Shown: positions 1-8,005 of the stretch, one piece after another
How the letters are laid out: every line of letters starts with the position of its first letter
Position numbering within the stretch: position 1 is the first letter of the stretch
Assembly: GCF_036898465.1 (NCBI RefSeq)
Contig: NZ_JARUMJ010000001.1
Coordinates: 5,890,001 to 5,954,000 of the forward strand
Origin: Streptomyces sp. B21-105
GTDB taxonomy: Bacteria > Actinomycetota > Actinomycetes > Streptomycetales > Streptomycetaceae
Direction of reading: 5' to 3'
Length of the DNA: 64,000 bases
The notes under the pieces: model-generated
The model's input: only the letters and a program-made list of their open reading frames with translations
What the model was told of the DNA's origin: nothing
Databases searched by the model: none
Program-made: the position numbers and the translations under genes

Positions 1-660
1 GACACCGACCCGGCGCTCGTGCTCTCCAACGGACACTGCCTGTCGACCGGGTTCCCGGAGCCGGGCGAGGTGCTCGTCAACCAGGCCTCCAGCCGCACCT
101 TCGGCCTGCTCAACTCCTCCGGCACCCGGGTCGCGACGCTGCGCGCCAGCAAGCTCGCCTACGGGACGATGACCGACACCGACGTGTCGATCTACCAGCT
201 CACCAGCACCTACGCGTCGATCAAGAACTCGTACGGCATCTCGGCGCTGACCGTGCAGGACACCCACCCGGTCGCCGGCACCGCCATCACCGTGGCGTCC
301 GGTTACTGGAAGCGGCTCTACAGCTGCAACATCGACGGGTTCGTCTACCGGATGAAGGAGGGCGACTGGACCTGGAAGGACTCGGTCCGTTACACCTCCG
401 CCTGCCAGACCATCGGCGGCACCTCCGGCTCGCCGGTGATCGACCAGGCCACCGGCAAGGTCGTCGCCGTCAACAACACCGGCAACGAGGACGGCCAGCG
501 CTGCACCGAGAACAACCCGTGTGAGGTCGACGCGAACGGCAACGTCACCGTCCGCAAGGGCATCAACTACGCCCAGGAGACCTACCTGATCCCGGCCTGC
601 TTCAAGGCCGGCAACCAGATCGACCTGAACAAGAGCGGGTGCACCCTGCCCAAGCCGTAG
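1..660 (+). CDS. Trypsin-like serine protease, 3' part (5' end outside window)
   Basis: The reading frame is open from the first base, so the N-terminus lies upstream of the window. The visible part has the chymotrypsin-fold triad in order: SNGHC with the catalytic His at codon 34-36, TDTDVSI with the likely Asp at 181-183, and GGTSGSPV with the nucleophilic Ser at 430-432. Several Cys residues (SCNIDG, SACQ, RCTENNPCE, PACF) suggest disulfides and therefore an exported enzyme. The end is a normal TAG after PKP. Substrate specificity cannot be read from the fragment. The family call (peptidase S1-like) is firm; secretion is inferred because the signal peptide is not visible. Confidence 0.85.
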   Translation, partial: DTDPALVLSNGHCLSTGFPEPGEVLVNQASSRTFGLLNSSGTRVATLRASKLAYGTMTDTDVSIYQLTSTYASIKNSYGISALTVQDTHPVAGTAITVASGYWKRLYSCNIDGFVYRMKEGDWTWKDSVRYTSACQTIGGTSGSPVIDQATGKVVAVNNTGNEDGQRCTENNPCEVDANGNVTVRKGINYAQETYLIPACFKAGNQIDLNKSGCTLPKP

Positions 661-705
661 GGACTGTCCGCCGGACAGCCCTGAGGCGGGCGGCGGGGCG
701 TTCCG

Positions 706-980
706 TCACGTGGGACCGCGACGGACCGCCCGCCCCGCCAGCACGTCCGTGCGCCGGCCGTCCTCGATGACGAACCGGCCGTCGACCAGGACGTGCGGGA
801 TGCCCGTCGGCAGGGTGCGCGGGGACCCGTACGTCGAGCCCGCCGCCACCGTCGCCGGGTCGAAGAGCACCAGGTCGGCGCGGTGCCCCTCACGGATCAC
901 GCCCTGGTCCGGCAGCCGCAGCCGGGCCGCCGGACGGCCGGTCGGGTGGGCGACGCACTCCCGACGACGAGGTCTTCCAT
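706..980 (-). pseudogene. N-acyl-D-amino-acid deacylase remnant with large internal deletion
   Basis: An ATG at 980 begins MEDLVV, a typical amidohydrolase start, 23 bases after the stop of the deaminase gene upstream. After about six codons the sequence jumps to what reads, in another frame, as the C-terminal end of a D-aminoacylase: ECVAHPTGRPAARLRL, then HRADLVLFDPATV and GIPHVLVDGRFV, ending at 706. The family is normally about 500 residues long, so roughly 400 or more codons are missing. The literal product from the ATG is a 27-residue peptide ending at 897. The gene is almost certainly dead. It would have released D-amino acids from N-acyl forms for the adjacent deaminase. Confidence 0.75.
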
Positions 981-1003
981 GGTCGGCCTCCGGCTCGAAC
1001 GGG

Positions 1004-2278
1004 TCAGAAGTACGTGCGGATGTAGTCGACCACCGTGCCGTCCGCCTCGGCCAGCGGGATCAGCGGCCACTTGTCGAAGGACGTGCACGGGTGGGACAGC
1101 CCCAGGCCCACCCAGTCGCCGACCTCCAGGTCCGCCTCGTCCGTCGTACGCAGCCAGGCGTGCTGGTCGGAGAGCGCGGTCACCGAGACGCCGGTCGCGG
1201 GCCGTTCCCGGCCGTCGCGGCGGATCACCTGGGCGAAGGGCAGGTCGAGGTCGTAGGCCGCGTCCCGCTTGCCCGCGTTGACGAACGCCTGGTCGGGGGA
1301 GGGGCGGGAGACGACCTGGGTCCACAGCCGCAGCGCGGGCTCCAGCGCGCCCTCCTCCGGGACCCGGTTGAACGGCGTCAGCCCCCGGTAGTGGCCGTCG
1401 TCGTGGCTGACGTACGCCCCCGAGCGCAGCAACTTCACCACGGGCAGGGACAGTTCGGGGATCCCCGCGAGGACGTCGGCGACCGCGTCGAACCAGGAGC
1501 TGCCGCCCGCGCTGACGATGATCTCCTCGGCGTCCGCGAACCGGCCCGCCCTGTCGAAGCCGGCGGCCAGGGCGACCAGCCGGCGCAGCCATGCGCGCAC
1601 CCGCTCCGGGTCGGCCCCCGGCGTCTCTGCCTCGTAACCCGCGACACCGACCAGCCGCAGCGTCGGGACGGCCGCCACCGCGTCCGCGACCGCCGCGCAC
1701 TCCTCCTCCGTGCGGACGCCGGCGCGGGCGCCCTCACCGGCCGCCAGTTCGACCACGACGTCGAGGGGGCGGACGGCGCCGCGCAGGGCCGCGTCCATCA
1801 GCTCGACGCCGCGCACCGAGTCGACGTAACAGACCAGGCGGAACGCGGGGTCGGCGTCGAGCTCGGCGGAAACCCAACGCAGGGCCGCCGCGTCGACCAG
1901 TTCGTTGGCGAGGAAGATCCGCCCGACGCCGTACGCCCGGGCCACCCGCACCTGGTGCGGGACCGCGAGGGTGATGCCCCAGGCGCCGTGGTCGAGCTGG
2001 CGCCAGAAGAGCTGCGGGGCCATCGAGGTCTTGCCGTGCGGCGCGAACGCGAGGCCGTGCCGGGTCGCGTACGTCTCCATGAGCGCGAGGTTGTGCTCCA
2101 GGCGCTCCGCGGAAAGGGCCAGCACCGGGGTCGGGAAGCCGCCGGTGAAGAGGTCGCGGCGCTGGGCGGCCAGCTCGCCGACGGTGAGGCCGTCGGCGTC
2201 CGGCGGGAGGCCCTTGAAGCGGTGGTCGACACGTTCCTCGGCCAGTCGGGCGAGCGCCGCGATCGCCTCGGTACTCAT
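1004..2278 (-). CDS. PLP-dependent D-amino-acid deaminase (D-threonine aldolase/alanine racemase fold)
   Basis: The 424-residue product has the alanine-racemase-type N-terminal barrel with the probable PLP lysine, K83, in FAPHGKTSMAP. The C-terminal domain contains DQHAWL and GLGLSHPCTSFDKW; the histidine and cysteine of SHPC are the metal-site pair of D-serine dehydratase and D-threonine aldolase relatives. These enzymes deaminate or cleave D-amino acids in the cytoplasm. The start at 2278 was chosen because GGGAGG lies a few bases before the ATG; longer frames run on upstream without a start signal. The neighbours that would complete a D-amino-acid catabolic cluster (D-aminoacylase, sugar kinase, IclR regulator) are all truncated, so the enzyme may be orphaned. 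Confidence 0.8.
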   Translation of the reverse strand: MSTEAIAALARLAEERVDHRFKGLPPDADGLTVGELAAQRRDLFTGGFPTPVLALSAERLEHNLALMETYATRHGLAFAPHGKTSMAPQLFWRQLDHGAWGITLAVPHQVRVARAYGVGRIFLANELVDAAALRWVSAELDADPAFRLVCYVDSVRGVELMDAALRGAVRPLDVVVELAAGEGARAGVRTEEECAAVADAVAAVPTLRLVGVAGYEAETPGADPERVRAWLRRLVALAAGFDRAGRFADAEEIIVSAGGSSWFDAVADVLAGIPELSLPVVKLLRSGAYVSHDDGHYRGLTPFNRVPEEGALEPALRLWTQVVSRPSPDQAFVNAGKRDAAYDLDLPFAQVIRRDGRERPATGVSVTALSDQHAWLRTTDEADLEVGDWVGLGLSHPCTSFDKWPLIPLAEADGTVVDYIRTYF

Positions 2279-2301
2279 GGAACCTCCCTGATCAGGAGCG
2301 T

Positions 2302-2314
2302 TGCACATAATGCA
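2302..2314. promoter_or_regulatory. Possible operator upstream of the deaminase (TGCA-N5-TGCA)
   Basis: The sequence TTGCACATAATGCAG sits about 25 bases upstream of the deaminase start, with TGCA at both ends of a 13-base near-palindrome. Regulators of this kind of cluster are usually IclR proteins, which bind short palindromes at such positions. The assignment is an inference from position and symmetry only. Confidence 0.25.
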
Positions 2315-2527
2315 GCGTCCATTGCGTATGCCGCTCACGGCTGTCTGACAAACGCGGGGCCAACGGACCGTTCCTAGAGACTGAGCGGGACTCCCACTCA
2401 CCAGAACACTCTCGAGCACACTCCAACCCGAGCAGCTCCGACCCCTCGGCGACCGGGACTCCGGCCTTCGGCCGGGGACCCCCATCTCACTTCGCTCGCC
2501 CACACCAGCACGGGAGCCACGACGAAC

Positions 2528-2750
2528 GTGACCGCCACCGGACCCCGCAACGCCCCGGCCGCCTCACACGGCACGCACGTCGTGGACGCTCCAGTCGCCT
2601 CGCACGGGGTGAACGTCGTGGACGTCGTCGCGCTCGGCGAGTCCATGGTCGTCCTCCTGCCCTCCCGGCCGGGCCGCCTCGCCGGTGTGCCGTCCTTCGA
2701 CCGGGGAATCGGCGGCGCGGAGTCCAACGTGGCCTGCGCCCTCGGGCCGC
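2528..2750 (+). pseudogene. PfkB-family sugar kinase, 5' fragment
   Basis: A GTG at 2528 opens a frame whose product reads VVDVVALGESMVVLLPSRPG, then FDRGIGGAESNVACAL. This is the N-terminal substrate-binding strand of 2-keto-3-deoxygluconate-type PfkB kinases, including the conserved GG-x-xSNVA segment. Homology stops abruptly after about 73 codons and the frame then runs into another gene's remains. The ATP-binding and catalytic C-terminal half is absent, so no functional kinase can be made. Confidence 0.7.
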
Positions 2751-2756
2751 CGACCT

Positions 2757-2963
2757 CGCGGCCACGAGGCGTCCATCAACTGCGTCGCCGCGCCCGTCCG
2801 GGGCGCCGACGGCCGGGTGGTCGCCGCGCTGTCCGTCTCCGCGCCGAACGTCGTCGCCACCGCCGACGAGCTCCTCACCCCGCTCCCGCTGGTCCGCCGC
2901 GCGGCGGACGCCGTCAGCGGCGAGTACTCCGGCAGGACGCCCGTACCGGCTCCGTCGGCTTGA
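2757..2963 (+). pseudogene. IclR-family regulator, 3' fragment
   Basis: Directly after the kinase fragment, in a different frame, the sequence reads HEASINCVAAPVRG, then GRVVAALSVSAPN, and LVRRAADAVSGEYSG before a stop at 2961-2963. This is the end of the effector-binding domain of IclR regulators. The winged-helix DNA-binding domain is missing. The kinase start and IclR end are joined within about 20 bases, which indicates one deletion taking out the kinase 3' end and the regulator 5' end. Confidence 0.7.
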
Positions 2964-3042
2964 GGGTGGCCGTATTGCGCGGCTTCGTCTGGTTCTCCAT
3001 GGATCGCCGTGCGGAGCTCCCGTAACGAAGTAGGGGCTGGCT

Positions 3043-3717
3043 GTGTCCGGCACAGGATCGTCGACCATACTGCCCGCTGTGGAGCAGCGCATAGGTACGA
3101 GCAGCCAGCCCCTGAAGGGCGCCGGATTCGACCCGGCATTCGTTCCCGGGCTCACGTCGCCCGTGACCGCGGGGCCGTCCGACGCGAAGCCGGCCGAGGC
3201 CGACGACGCCGAGGCGGTCGTCGACTCGGAGGAGGTGGAGAACACCGACACCGGATCCGGGTCCGAGGCCGACGCCGACGCCGTGTCCGACGCGGAGGCG
3301 GAGACCGAAGCCGACGCCGAGGACGGGGAAGCGCAGGAGCCGGAGGCATCCGCCGCGGGTCCCGTCTTCGAGGCCTCCGACCGCCGGGCGCGGATCGCCG
3401 CCGACGCCAGGGGCGTCCGGCTCCGCCTCGACGAGGAGGAGTGCGAGTTCCGCTGGGACGAGATCGGCGCCGTCGAGACCGAGACGCCGCGTTTCGGCAA
3501 GCGGTACACCATCACCGTGCACACCCCGGAACGCCGCTGGTACCCGATCGAGATCGAGGCGACGTCCAGGGCGCGCTTCGCGGAGTGGGACGAGCAGCTG
3601 GACGCTGTCCTCGACGCCTACTTCGACGAGGGGGACGCGGACGCCGGGGACGCCGAGGCCGACAACACCGACGCCGAGCCGGTCAACGCCAAGGACGCCG
3701 ACAAGGACGCCGACTAG
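3043..3717 (+). CDS. Conserved hypothetical protein with acidic low-complexity arms
   Basis: The product is 224 residues from the GTG at 3043; the GTG at 3079 (EQRIG) is an alternative start. Residues ~45-105 are a run of Asp/Glu/Ala. Residues ~110-195 form a compact domain containing VRLRLDEEECEFRWDEIG and RRWYPIEIEA, and the last 25 residues are again acidic with an NAKDADKDAD tail. The core resembles the small domain of the protein at 7286-7690 (an F-x-W-x-EI segment before two strands), suggesting the same PH-like fold. No signal peptide or membrane segment is visible. The function is unknown; it stands alone ahead of the Nramp gene. Confidence 0.7.
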   Translation: MSGTGSSTILPAVEQRIGTSSQPLKGAGFDPAFVPGLTSPVTAGPSDAKPAEADDAEAVVDSEEVENTDTGSGSEADADAVSDAEAETEADAEDGEAQEPEASAAGPVFEASDRRARIAADARGVRLRLDEEECEFRWDEIGAVETETPRFGKRYTITVHTPERRWYPIEIEATSRARFAEWDEQLDAVLDAYFDEGDADAGDAEADNTDAEPVNAKDADKDAD

Positions 3718-3810
3718 GGACCGGTTCGCGTGAGGGCGGGCTGAGCACATCGGGTGGAGATCGGGCAGGCCCTCTTGCCCGACCGCCCGCTGTGGGCTTT
3801 CTTGACCCTC

Positions 3811-5163
3811 ATGGCGGACACCACGGAACCCCCCACGGGAAACACCAAGGCCACCGAGGACACCGGGGCCGGCAAGGCTCCATCCGGCGTCGACCAGACC
3901 CCCAGAAAGTCCAGCTGGAAGTACATCGGACCCGGCATCGTGGTCGCGGCGACCGGCGTCGGCGCCGGCGACCTCGTGGCCACCCTCATCGCCGGCAGCA
4001 ACTTCGGCTACACCCTGCTCTGGGCGGCGGTCGTCGGCTGCCTGGTCAAGATCTCCCTCGCCGAGGCGGCCGGCCGCTGGCACCTGTCCACCGGCCGCAC
4101 CCTCTTCGACGGCTGGGCGGGGCTCGGCCGTTGGACGACGTGGTTCTTCGGCGTCTACCTCGTCGTCTGGGGCTTCGTCTACGGCGCGGCGGCGATGTCG
4201 TCGAGCGCGCTGCCGCTGCAGGCGCTGTTCCCGGACGTGATGGGCCTCAAGTCGTGGGCCGTCGCCTGCGGTCTGGTCGGCCTGGTGTTCGTCTGGTTCA
4301 ACAAGTACGCCGTCTTCGAGAAGGTCATGACGGTCCTCGTGGGTGTCATGTTCGTGGTCACCGTGTACCTGGCGGTCCGCGTCACCCCGAACCTCGGCGA
4401 CGCCCTCGCCGGCCTGCTGCCGGTCCTGCCGGACGAGAAGGACTCCGTCCTCAACACCCTCGGCCTGATCGGCGGCGTGGGCGGCACCATCACGCTGGCC
4501 GCGTACGGCTACTGGGTCAACGCCAAGGGCTGGACGAACACCGGCTGGATGAAGGTCATGCGGCTGGACAACCGCGTCGCCTACCTCACGACCGGCGTCT
4601 TCGTCGTCGCCATGCTCTTCGTCGGCGCGGAACTGCTGCACTCGGCGAACGTGTCGATCGCGAGCGGCGACAAGGGGCTCGTCCAGCTCAGCGACATCCT
4701 GGAGGCGAAGTACGGCGCGGCCACGGCCAAGTTCTTCCTCATCGGCTTCTTCGCGACGTCCTTCACCTCGCTGATCGGCGTCTGGCACGGCGTGAGCCTG
4801 ATGTTCGCCGACTTCTACGCCCGCCTGCGGGGCGGCAGCGACACGACCGGCACGGAGGTCGCCTCCGGCGAGCGGGAACGCTCCTGGCCCTTCCGGGCGT
4901 ACCTGCTCTGGCTGACCTTCCCGCCGATCGTGCTGCTCTTCCAGGGCCAGCCGTTCCGCCTGGTCATCCTCTACGGTGTGCTGGGCGCGGCCTTCCTGCC
5001 GTTCCTGGCGGGGACGCTGCTGTGGCTGCTCAACTCCTCCCGCACGCCCCGCGAGTGGCGCAACGGGCTGCTGAGCAACGCGATGCTTGCACTGGCGGGG
5101 CTGCTGTTCCTGGTGCTGTGCGTCAAGCAGATCTGGGACCAGCCCTGGTCGGATTTCTTCTGA
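3811..5163 (+). CDS. Nramp-family divalent metal ion transporter
   Basis: The 450-residue protein has a ~35-residue polar N-terminus and then about ten to eleven hydrophobic segments. The first contains PGIVVAATGVGAGDL, the Nramp TM1 region that in metal transporters carries the DPGN motif; here the usual DPGN residues are not present. The Nramp-like pattern of paired helices and the TM6 region follow. It probably moves a divalent cation, but the altered TM1 motif makes manganese/iron specificity uncertain. The ATG at 3811 (MADTTEPP) was chosen over an upstream in-frame start at 3754 because the extension has no conserved character. It appears monocistronic and is followed by a GC-rich repeat. 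Confidence 0.8.
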   Translation: MADTTEPPTGNTKATEDTGAGKAPSGVDQTPRKSSWKYIGPGIVVAATGVGAGDLVATLIAGSNFGYTLLWAAVVGCLVKISLAEAAGRWHLSTGRTLFDGWAGLGRWTTWFFGVYLVVWGFVYGAAAMSSSALPLQALFPDVMGLKSWAVACGLVGLVFVWFNKYAVFEKVMTVLVGVMFVVTVYLAVRVTPNLGDALAGLLPVLPDEKDSVLNTLGLIGGVGGTITLAAYGYWVNAKGWTNTGWMKVMRLDNRVAYLTTGVFVVAMLFVGAELLHSANVSIASGDKGLVQLSDILEAKYGAATAKFFLIGFFATSFTSLIGVWHGVSLMFADFYARLRGGSDTTGTEVASGERERSWPFRAYLLWLTFPPIVLLFQGQPFRLVILYGVLGAAFLPFLAGTLLWLLNSSRTPREWRNGLLSNAMLALAGLLFLVLCVKQIWDQPWSDFF

Positions 5164-5220
5164 CCCCCGACCGGGCCCCGCGGAGCCCCCGTTGAACCCC
5201 GCGGAGCCCAGCCGGGCCCC

Positions 5221-5258
5221 GGCCCCGTCGGGCCCCGTCGGGCCCCGTCGGGCCCCCG
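5221..5258. repeat. Short tandem repeat GGCCCCGTCG, three to four copies
   Basis: The ten-base unit GGCCCCGTCG occurs at 5221, 5231 and 5241, with a degenerate fourth copy. It lies between the convergent ends of the transporter gene and the gene ending at 5293. The self-complementary GGGCCC cores could fold and may help terminate transcription from both sides. Confidence 0.55.
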
Positions 5259-5292
5259 TCCGGACGCGCCCGGCCGGGGCCCGCGGCGGCCG

Positions 5293-6561
5293 TCAGTCCT
5301 GGTCGCTCAGCCAGCGCGGGCTGAGCGCGATCGTCCGCAGCTGCGCGACGGTGAGAGCGGGCTCGGCGCGGGTCGCCGCCTTGTTCTGCTCGGCGGCGTT
5401 GAAGGCGCTGACGACGACCCGCAGACCGTCCTTGCGGAGGGTGTCGACGGTCCACATCACGACCCCGGCCCCGCCCTTCTCACCCGGGCCCTGCCGGACG
5501 GCGACCCGGGTGCCGTCGGCCAGGGTCTCGGAGCCGTCGCCGAACAGCTCGTCGGCGACGTCGGACATGCCGGGCTGCACGTTGATCTGGACCAGGCTCC
5601 TGCCCTTGCCGTCGTCGACGACCATGTAGCCGTACCCGGTCTCCTGGCTGCCGTACGAGACGCGTTTCAGGCTGGACGGCAGCAGGAGGCTGAGCTTGCG
5701 CAGGATGAGCCACCCGGCCATCTCCGCGGGCCGCGTGGACGCGCTCGCGGCGGCGGAAGGCTTCTGCTGCTCGCGGGGCATGGCGTCCACGATCCGGCGC
5801 CACTCCGAGGCCGCGGCGAGGGTCCTCAACCGGGCCGTCGACAACGGGGGTTCGGGGCGGGTGACCGGCTTGCCCTTCTCCGCCGCCGCGTTCCACTCGA
5901 TGACGCTCACATGCTGCCCGGCCGGAGTGACCAGGTCCGCCCCCCACGCCTTGGTGTCCTCACGGCGGTCGGGATACTCGTACCCCTGGTAGACGGTGAC
6001 CGCCGACCCGTCGGGCAGGACGTCCGTCCTGCAACTGTCGAAACCCGACTGCCCGCCGTCCGAGCAGGGCATCACGGCTGTGACGGGATCGAACTTCCCC
6101 GGGGTGTCGGTCCGGACGCGGTCCAGGCCGACGGAGACGGCCCCCTCGCCTTTGCCGTCGTCGAACACGCCGAGGGCGAGCGGCGGCAGTTCCTCGTCCG
6201 TGCCGCGCGCCTCCGTCTTGGTCAGCTTCCCCTTCGGCAGCAGCTTCTTGAGGGTGCGGAACACGTCGTCGGCGGAGTACGCGGCCGGCTTGGCGCTGGA
6301 GCTGCCGCTCGCGGCGACGGAGGAGGGGTTCGGAGCGGGCGTGCCGCCCCACGGCACGAGCAGCGTCCCGCCCACGCCCACCAGGGCCAGGCCGGCGACG
6401 CCGCCCGCGACGGCGGCCCTGCGCCGCAGCCGCAGCCGGTGCCCGCGGGCCTGACCGGCGGCGGCGAGCGCGCCGCCCGGCCGGTCGAAGGCGCCGCCGG
6501 CCTCGTGCAGGGCGGCGGAGAACCGCTCCTCGAAGGGATCGCTGTGCTGGTCTACGGGCAT
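5293..6561 (-). CDS. Membrane-anchored protein paired with the ECF sigma factor (anti-sigma-like)
   Basis: The 422-residue product begins with a ~50-residue cytoplasmic segment (DPFEERFSAALHEAGGAF), followed by an Arg-rich stretch and one transmembrane helix at about residues 52-72. The remaining ~340 residues are predicted outside the cell. There is no zinc-binding HxxxCxxC anti-sigma motif, so it is not a classic ZAS-domain anti-sigma factor. It lies 93 bases downstream of the sigma factor gene on the same strand, the usual arrangement for an ECF regulator and its membrane partner. Signal sensing or sigma control is inferred from context only. Confidence 0.65.
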   Translation of the reverse strand: MPVDQHSDPFEERFSAALHEAGGAFDRPGGALAAAGQARGHRLRLRRRAAVAGGVAGLALVGVGGTLLVPWGGTPAPNPSSVAASGSSSAKPAAYSADDVFRTLKKLLPKGKLTKTEARGTDEELPPLALGVFDDGKGEGAVSVGLDRVRTDTPGKFDPVTAVMPCSDGGQSGFDSCRTDVLPDGSAVTVYQGYEYPDRREDTKAWGADLVTPAGQHVSVIEWNAAAEKGKPVTRPEPPLSTARLRTLAAASEWRRIVDAMPREQQKPSAAASASTRPAEMAGWLILRKLSLLLPSSLKRVSYGSQETGYGYMVVDDGKGRSLVQINVQPGMSDVADELFGDGSETLADGTRVAVRQGPGEKGGAGVVMWTVDTLRKDGLRVVVSAFNAAEQNKAATRAEPALTVAQLRTIALSPRWLSDQD

Positions 6562-6654
6562 GGGGAACCACCGTCTTCCGCGTGGGATGGAGTGAAGTCG
6601 TGTGAAGTGCGGCGGGCCGGCGGCCCGGAGCCGGACCGTCGAGGGCCGGACGGC

Positions 6655-7164
6655 TCAGGGCCGGGCGTACTCGCTCATGTCCTCGCCGAGCAGTTGCCGC
6701 AGGCGTCCGAGGGCACGGGAGCAGCGGGTCCGCACGGCCGCTGAGCTGGCGTTCATGGCGTCGGCGGTCTCCTCTATCGAGCGGTCCTCCCAGTACCGCA
6801 GCACCACGACGGCGCGGTCCTTGGCGGGCAGCCGGCCGAGCGCCTGCACCAGCGTCAGCCGCAGTGAGGCGTCGGTGCCTCTGCGGTCGGGCAGGTCGGG
6901 GAACACGTCCGTGGCCTGTTCGCGGCTGCTGCGCTTGCGCTGGTGCGCGAGGAAGGTGCGGGTGAGGACGGTCTGCGCGTACCCGGCCGGGTTGTCGACC
7001 CGGGACACCCGTCCCCAGCGGACGTACAGCCTGCCGAGGGTCTCCTGAACCAGATCCTCGGCGAGATGCGTGTCCCCGGCGGTGAGCAGACACGCGGACC
7101 GGTAGAGATGCCGGGCGCGCGCTGCCGCGAACTCGGCGTACTCGTCCGCGCGGACCTGCCTCAT
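6655..7164 (-). CDS. ECF RNA polymerase sigma factor, SigE-family type
   Basis: The 169-residue protein has region 2 (HLYRSACLLTAGDTHLAEDLVQETLGRLYVRW, residues ~20-50) and region 4 (LGRLPAKDRAVVVLRYWED to SSAAVRTRCSRALGRLR, ~108-155), as in short actinobacterial SigE-type factors. It directs RNA polymerase to a small set of promoters. GAGGGG lies about six bases before the ATG at 7164. The membrane-bound partner gene follows on the same strand. A divergent gene begins at 7286, so the 120-base gap holds promoters for both directions. Confidence 0.88.
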   Translation of the reverse strand: MRQVRADEYAEFAAARARHLYRSACLLTAGDTHLAEDLVQETLGRLYVRWGRVSRVDNPAGYAQTVLTRTFLAHQRKRSSREQATDVFPDLPDRRGTDASLRLTLVQALGRLPAKDRAVVVLRYWEDRSIEETADAMNASSAAVRTRCSRALGRLRQLLGEDMSEYARP

Positions 7165-7285
7165 GTGTGTGCCCCTCGTGTCGGTTACCGTGCCGCCCTC
7201 ACCTCACTGATGCGGTGGGGCACGGTAAATGTTTCAAGGGAGACCGAAAGTGGGCGCACAGCCCCCGCCGGGTAGGTTTCCCGCT

Positions 7286-7690
7286 GTGACCGAGCAGCCC
7301 CCGCCCCCGCCCCCGCCACCGTCCATCCTGCCGCCGTCCACCCCGCCGGGGTTCGGCCCGCCGGGGTTCGGCCCGCCCCCACCGCAGTACGCCCCGCAGC
7401 CCCAGCCCGGCGGCCCGGACTTCACAGCCGTCGACAAGCACAACGCGGTCGTCGTGGACGAGGCGGGCGTCGCCTTCGAGATGTACGGCATCACCGTCGA
7501 CTTCCCCTGGCCCGAGATCCGCAGCGTCCACTACAAGCCGAGCCCCGACGGCAAGGCCCTCATGGTCGCCGTGGTCCACATCGACGGCCGCGTCTACGAA
7601 TGCGTCGTCAAGGCCAAGCCCAAAGACCGCCTCCAGACCTGGTTCCCCCACCTCGCCCGGGTCCTGTCCCACTACCGCCCGACAGGCTGA
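7286..7690 (+). CDS. Proline-rich small conserved protein
   Basis: The 134-residue product starts with about 45 residues of mostly Pro and Gly (TEQPPPPPPPPS, GFGPPGFGPPPPQ). A ~85-residue domain follows with HNAVVVDEAGVAFEMYGI, FPWPEIRSVHY and DGRVYECVVKAK. The domain resembles the core of the protein at 3043-3717. The GTG at 7286 was preferred to an ATG at 7229, whose extension overlaps the divergent promoter area. No catalytic motif is visible; the function is unknown. Confidence 0.65.
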   Translation: MTEQPPPPPPPPSILPPSTPPGFGPPGFGPPPPQYAPQPQPGGPDFTAVDKHNAVVVDEAGVAFEMYGITVDFPWPEIRSVHYKPSPDGKALMVAVVHIDGRVYECVVKAKPKDRLQTWFPHLARVLSHYRPTG

Positions 7691-8005
7691 CCGGGCCCGT
7701 CGGCCCCCTCCGGCCACGGCAGGGCGGGTGCGTGCGGGGCGACCGTCGACGAGCAGGCGTTGACGGCCGTCGCGTTTCCGTTGTTGTCAAGAGGTCGTCG
7801 TCGGCTCCGCTTGTGGAGGGTCCGTGTGCGTAACCTGCCCCGGTTTGGCGGGACTTGCGCGAAGAAGAGTTGTCAGGCAGCTACGGAAAGCTGTTCTCCG
7901 GCCACAGGGGCGTGGATACAGTGCTGAGGTAGTCACGCAACGAAGTCACCCCGGCGCACCGGAGTAACGCCGGTGGGCCGGACGGCGGGAATCGGGGAGC
8001 TGCGC
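7691..8005. other. Intergenic region without a recognisable gene
   Basis: About 315 bases between the proline-rich protein and the first gene of the Tad region. No coding potential with Streptomyces-like third-position bias was seen on either strand. It presumably holds the promoter for the 8006 gene. The 3' half is less GC-rich (for example around 7860-7930), as expected for a promoter, but no clear -35/-10 pair could be assigned. Confidence 0.4.

Noticed and set aside
5293..6561. Classic zinc-binding anti-sigma factor
   Set aside because: No HxxxCxxC motif is present; only the gene order and single membrane helix support an anti-sigma-like role.
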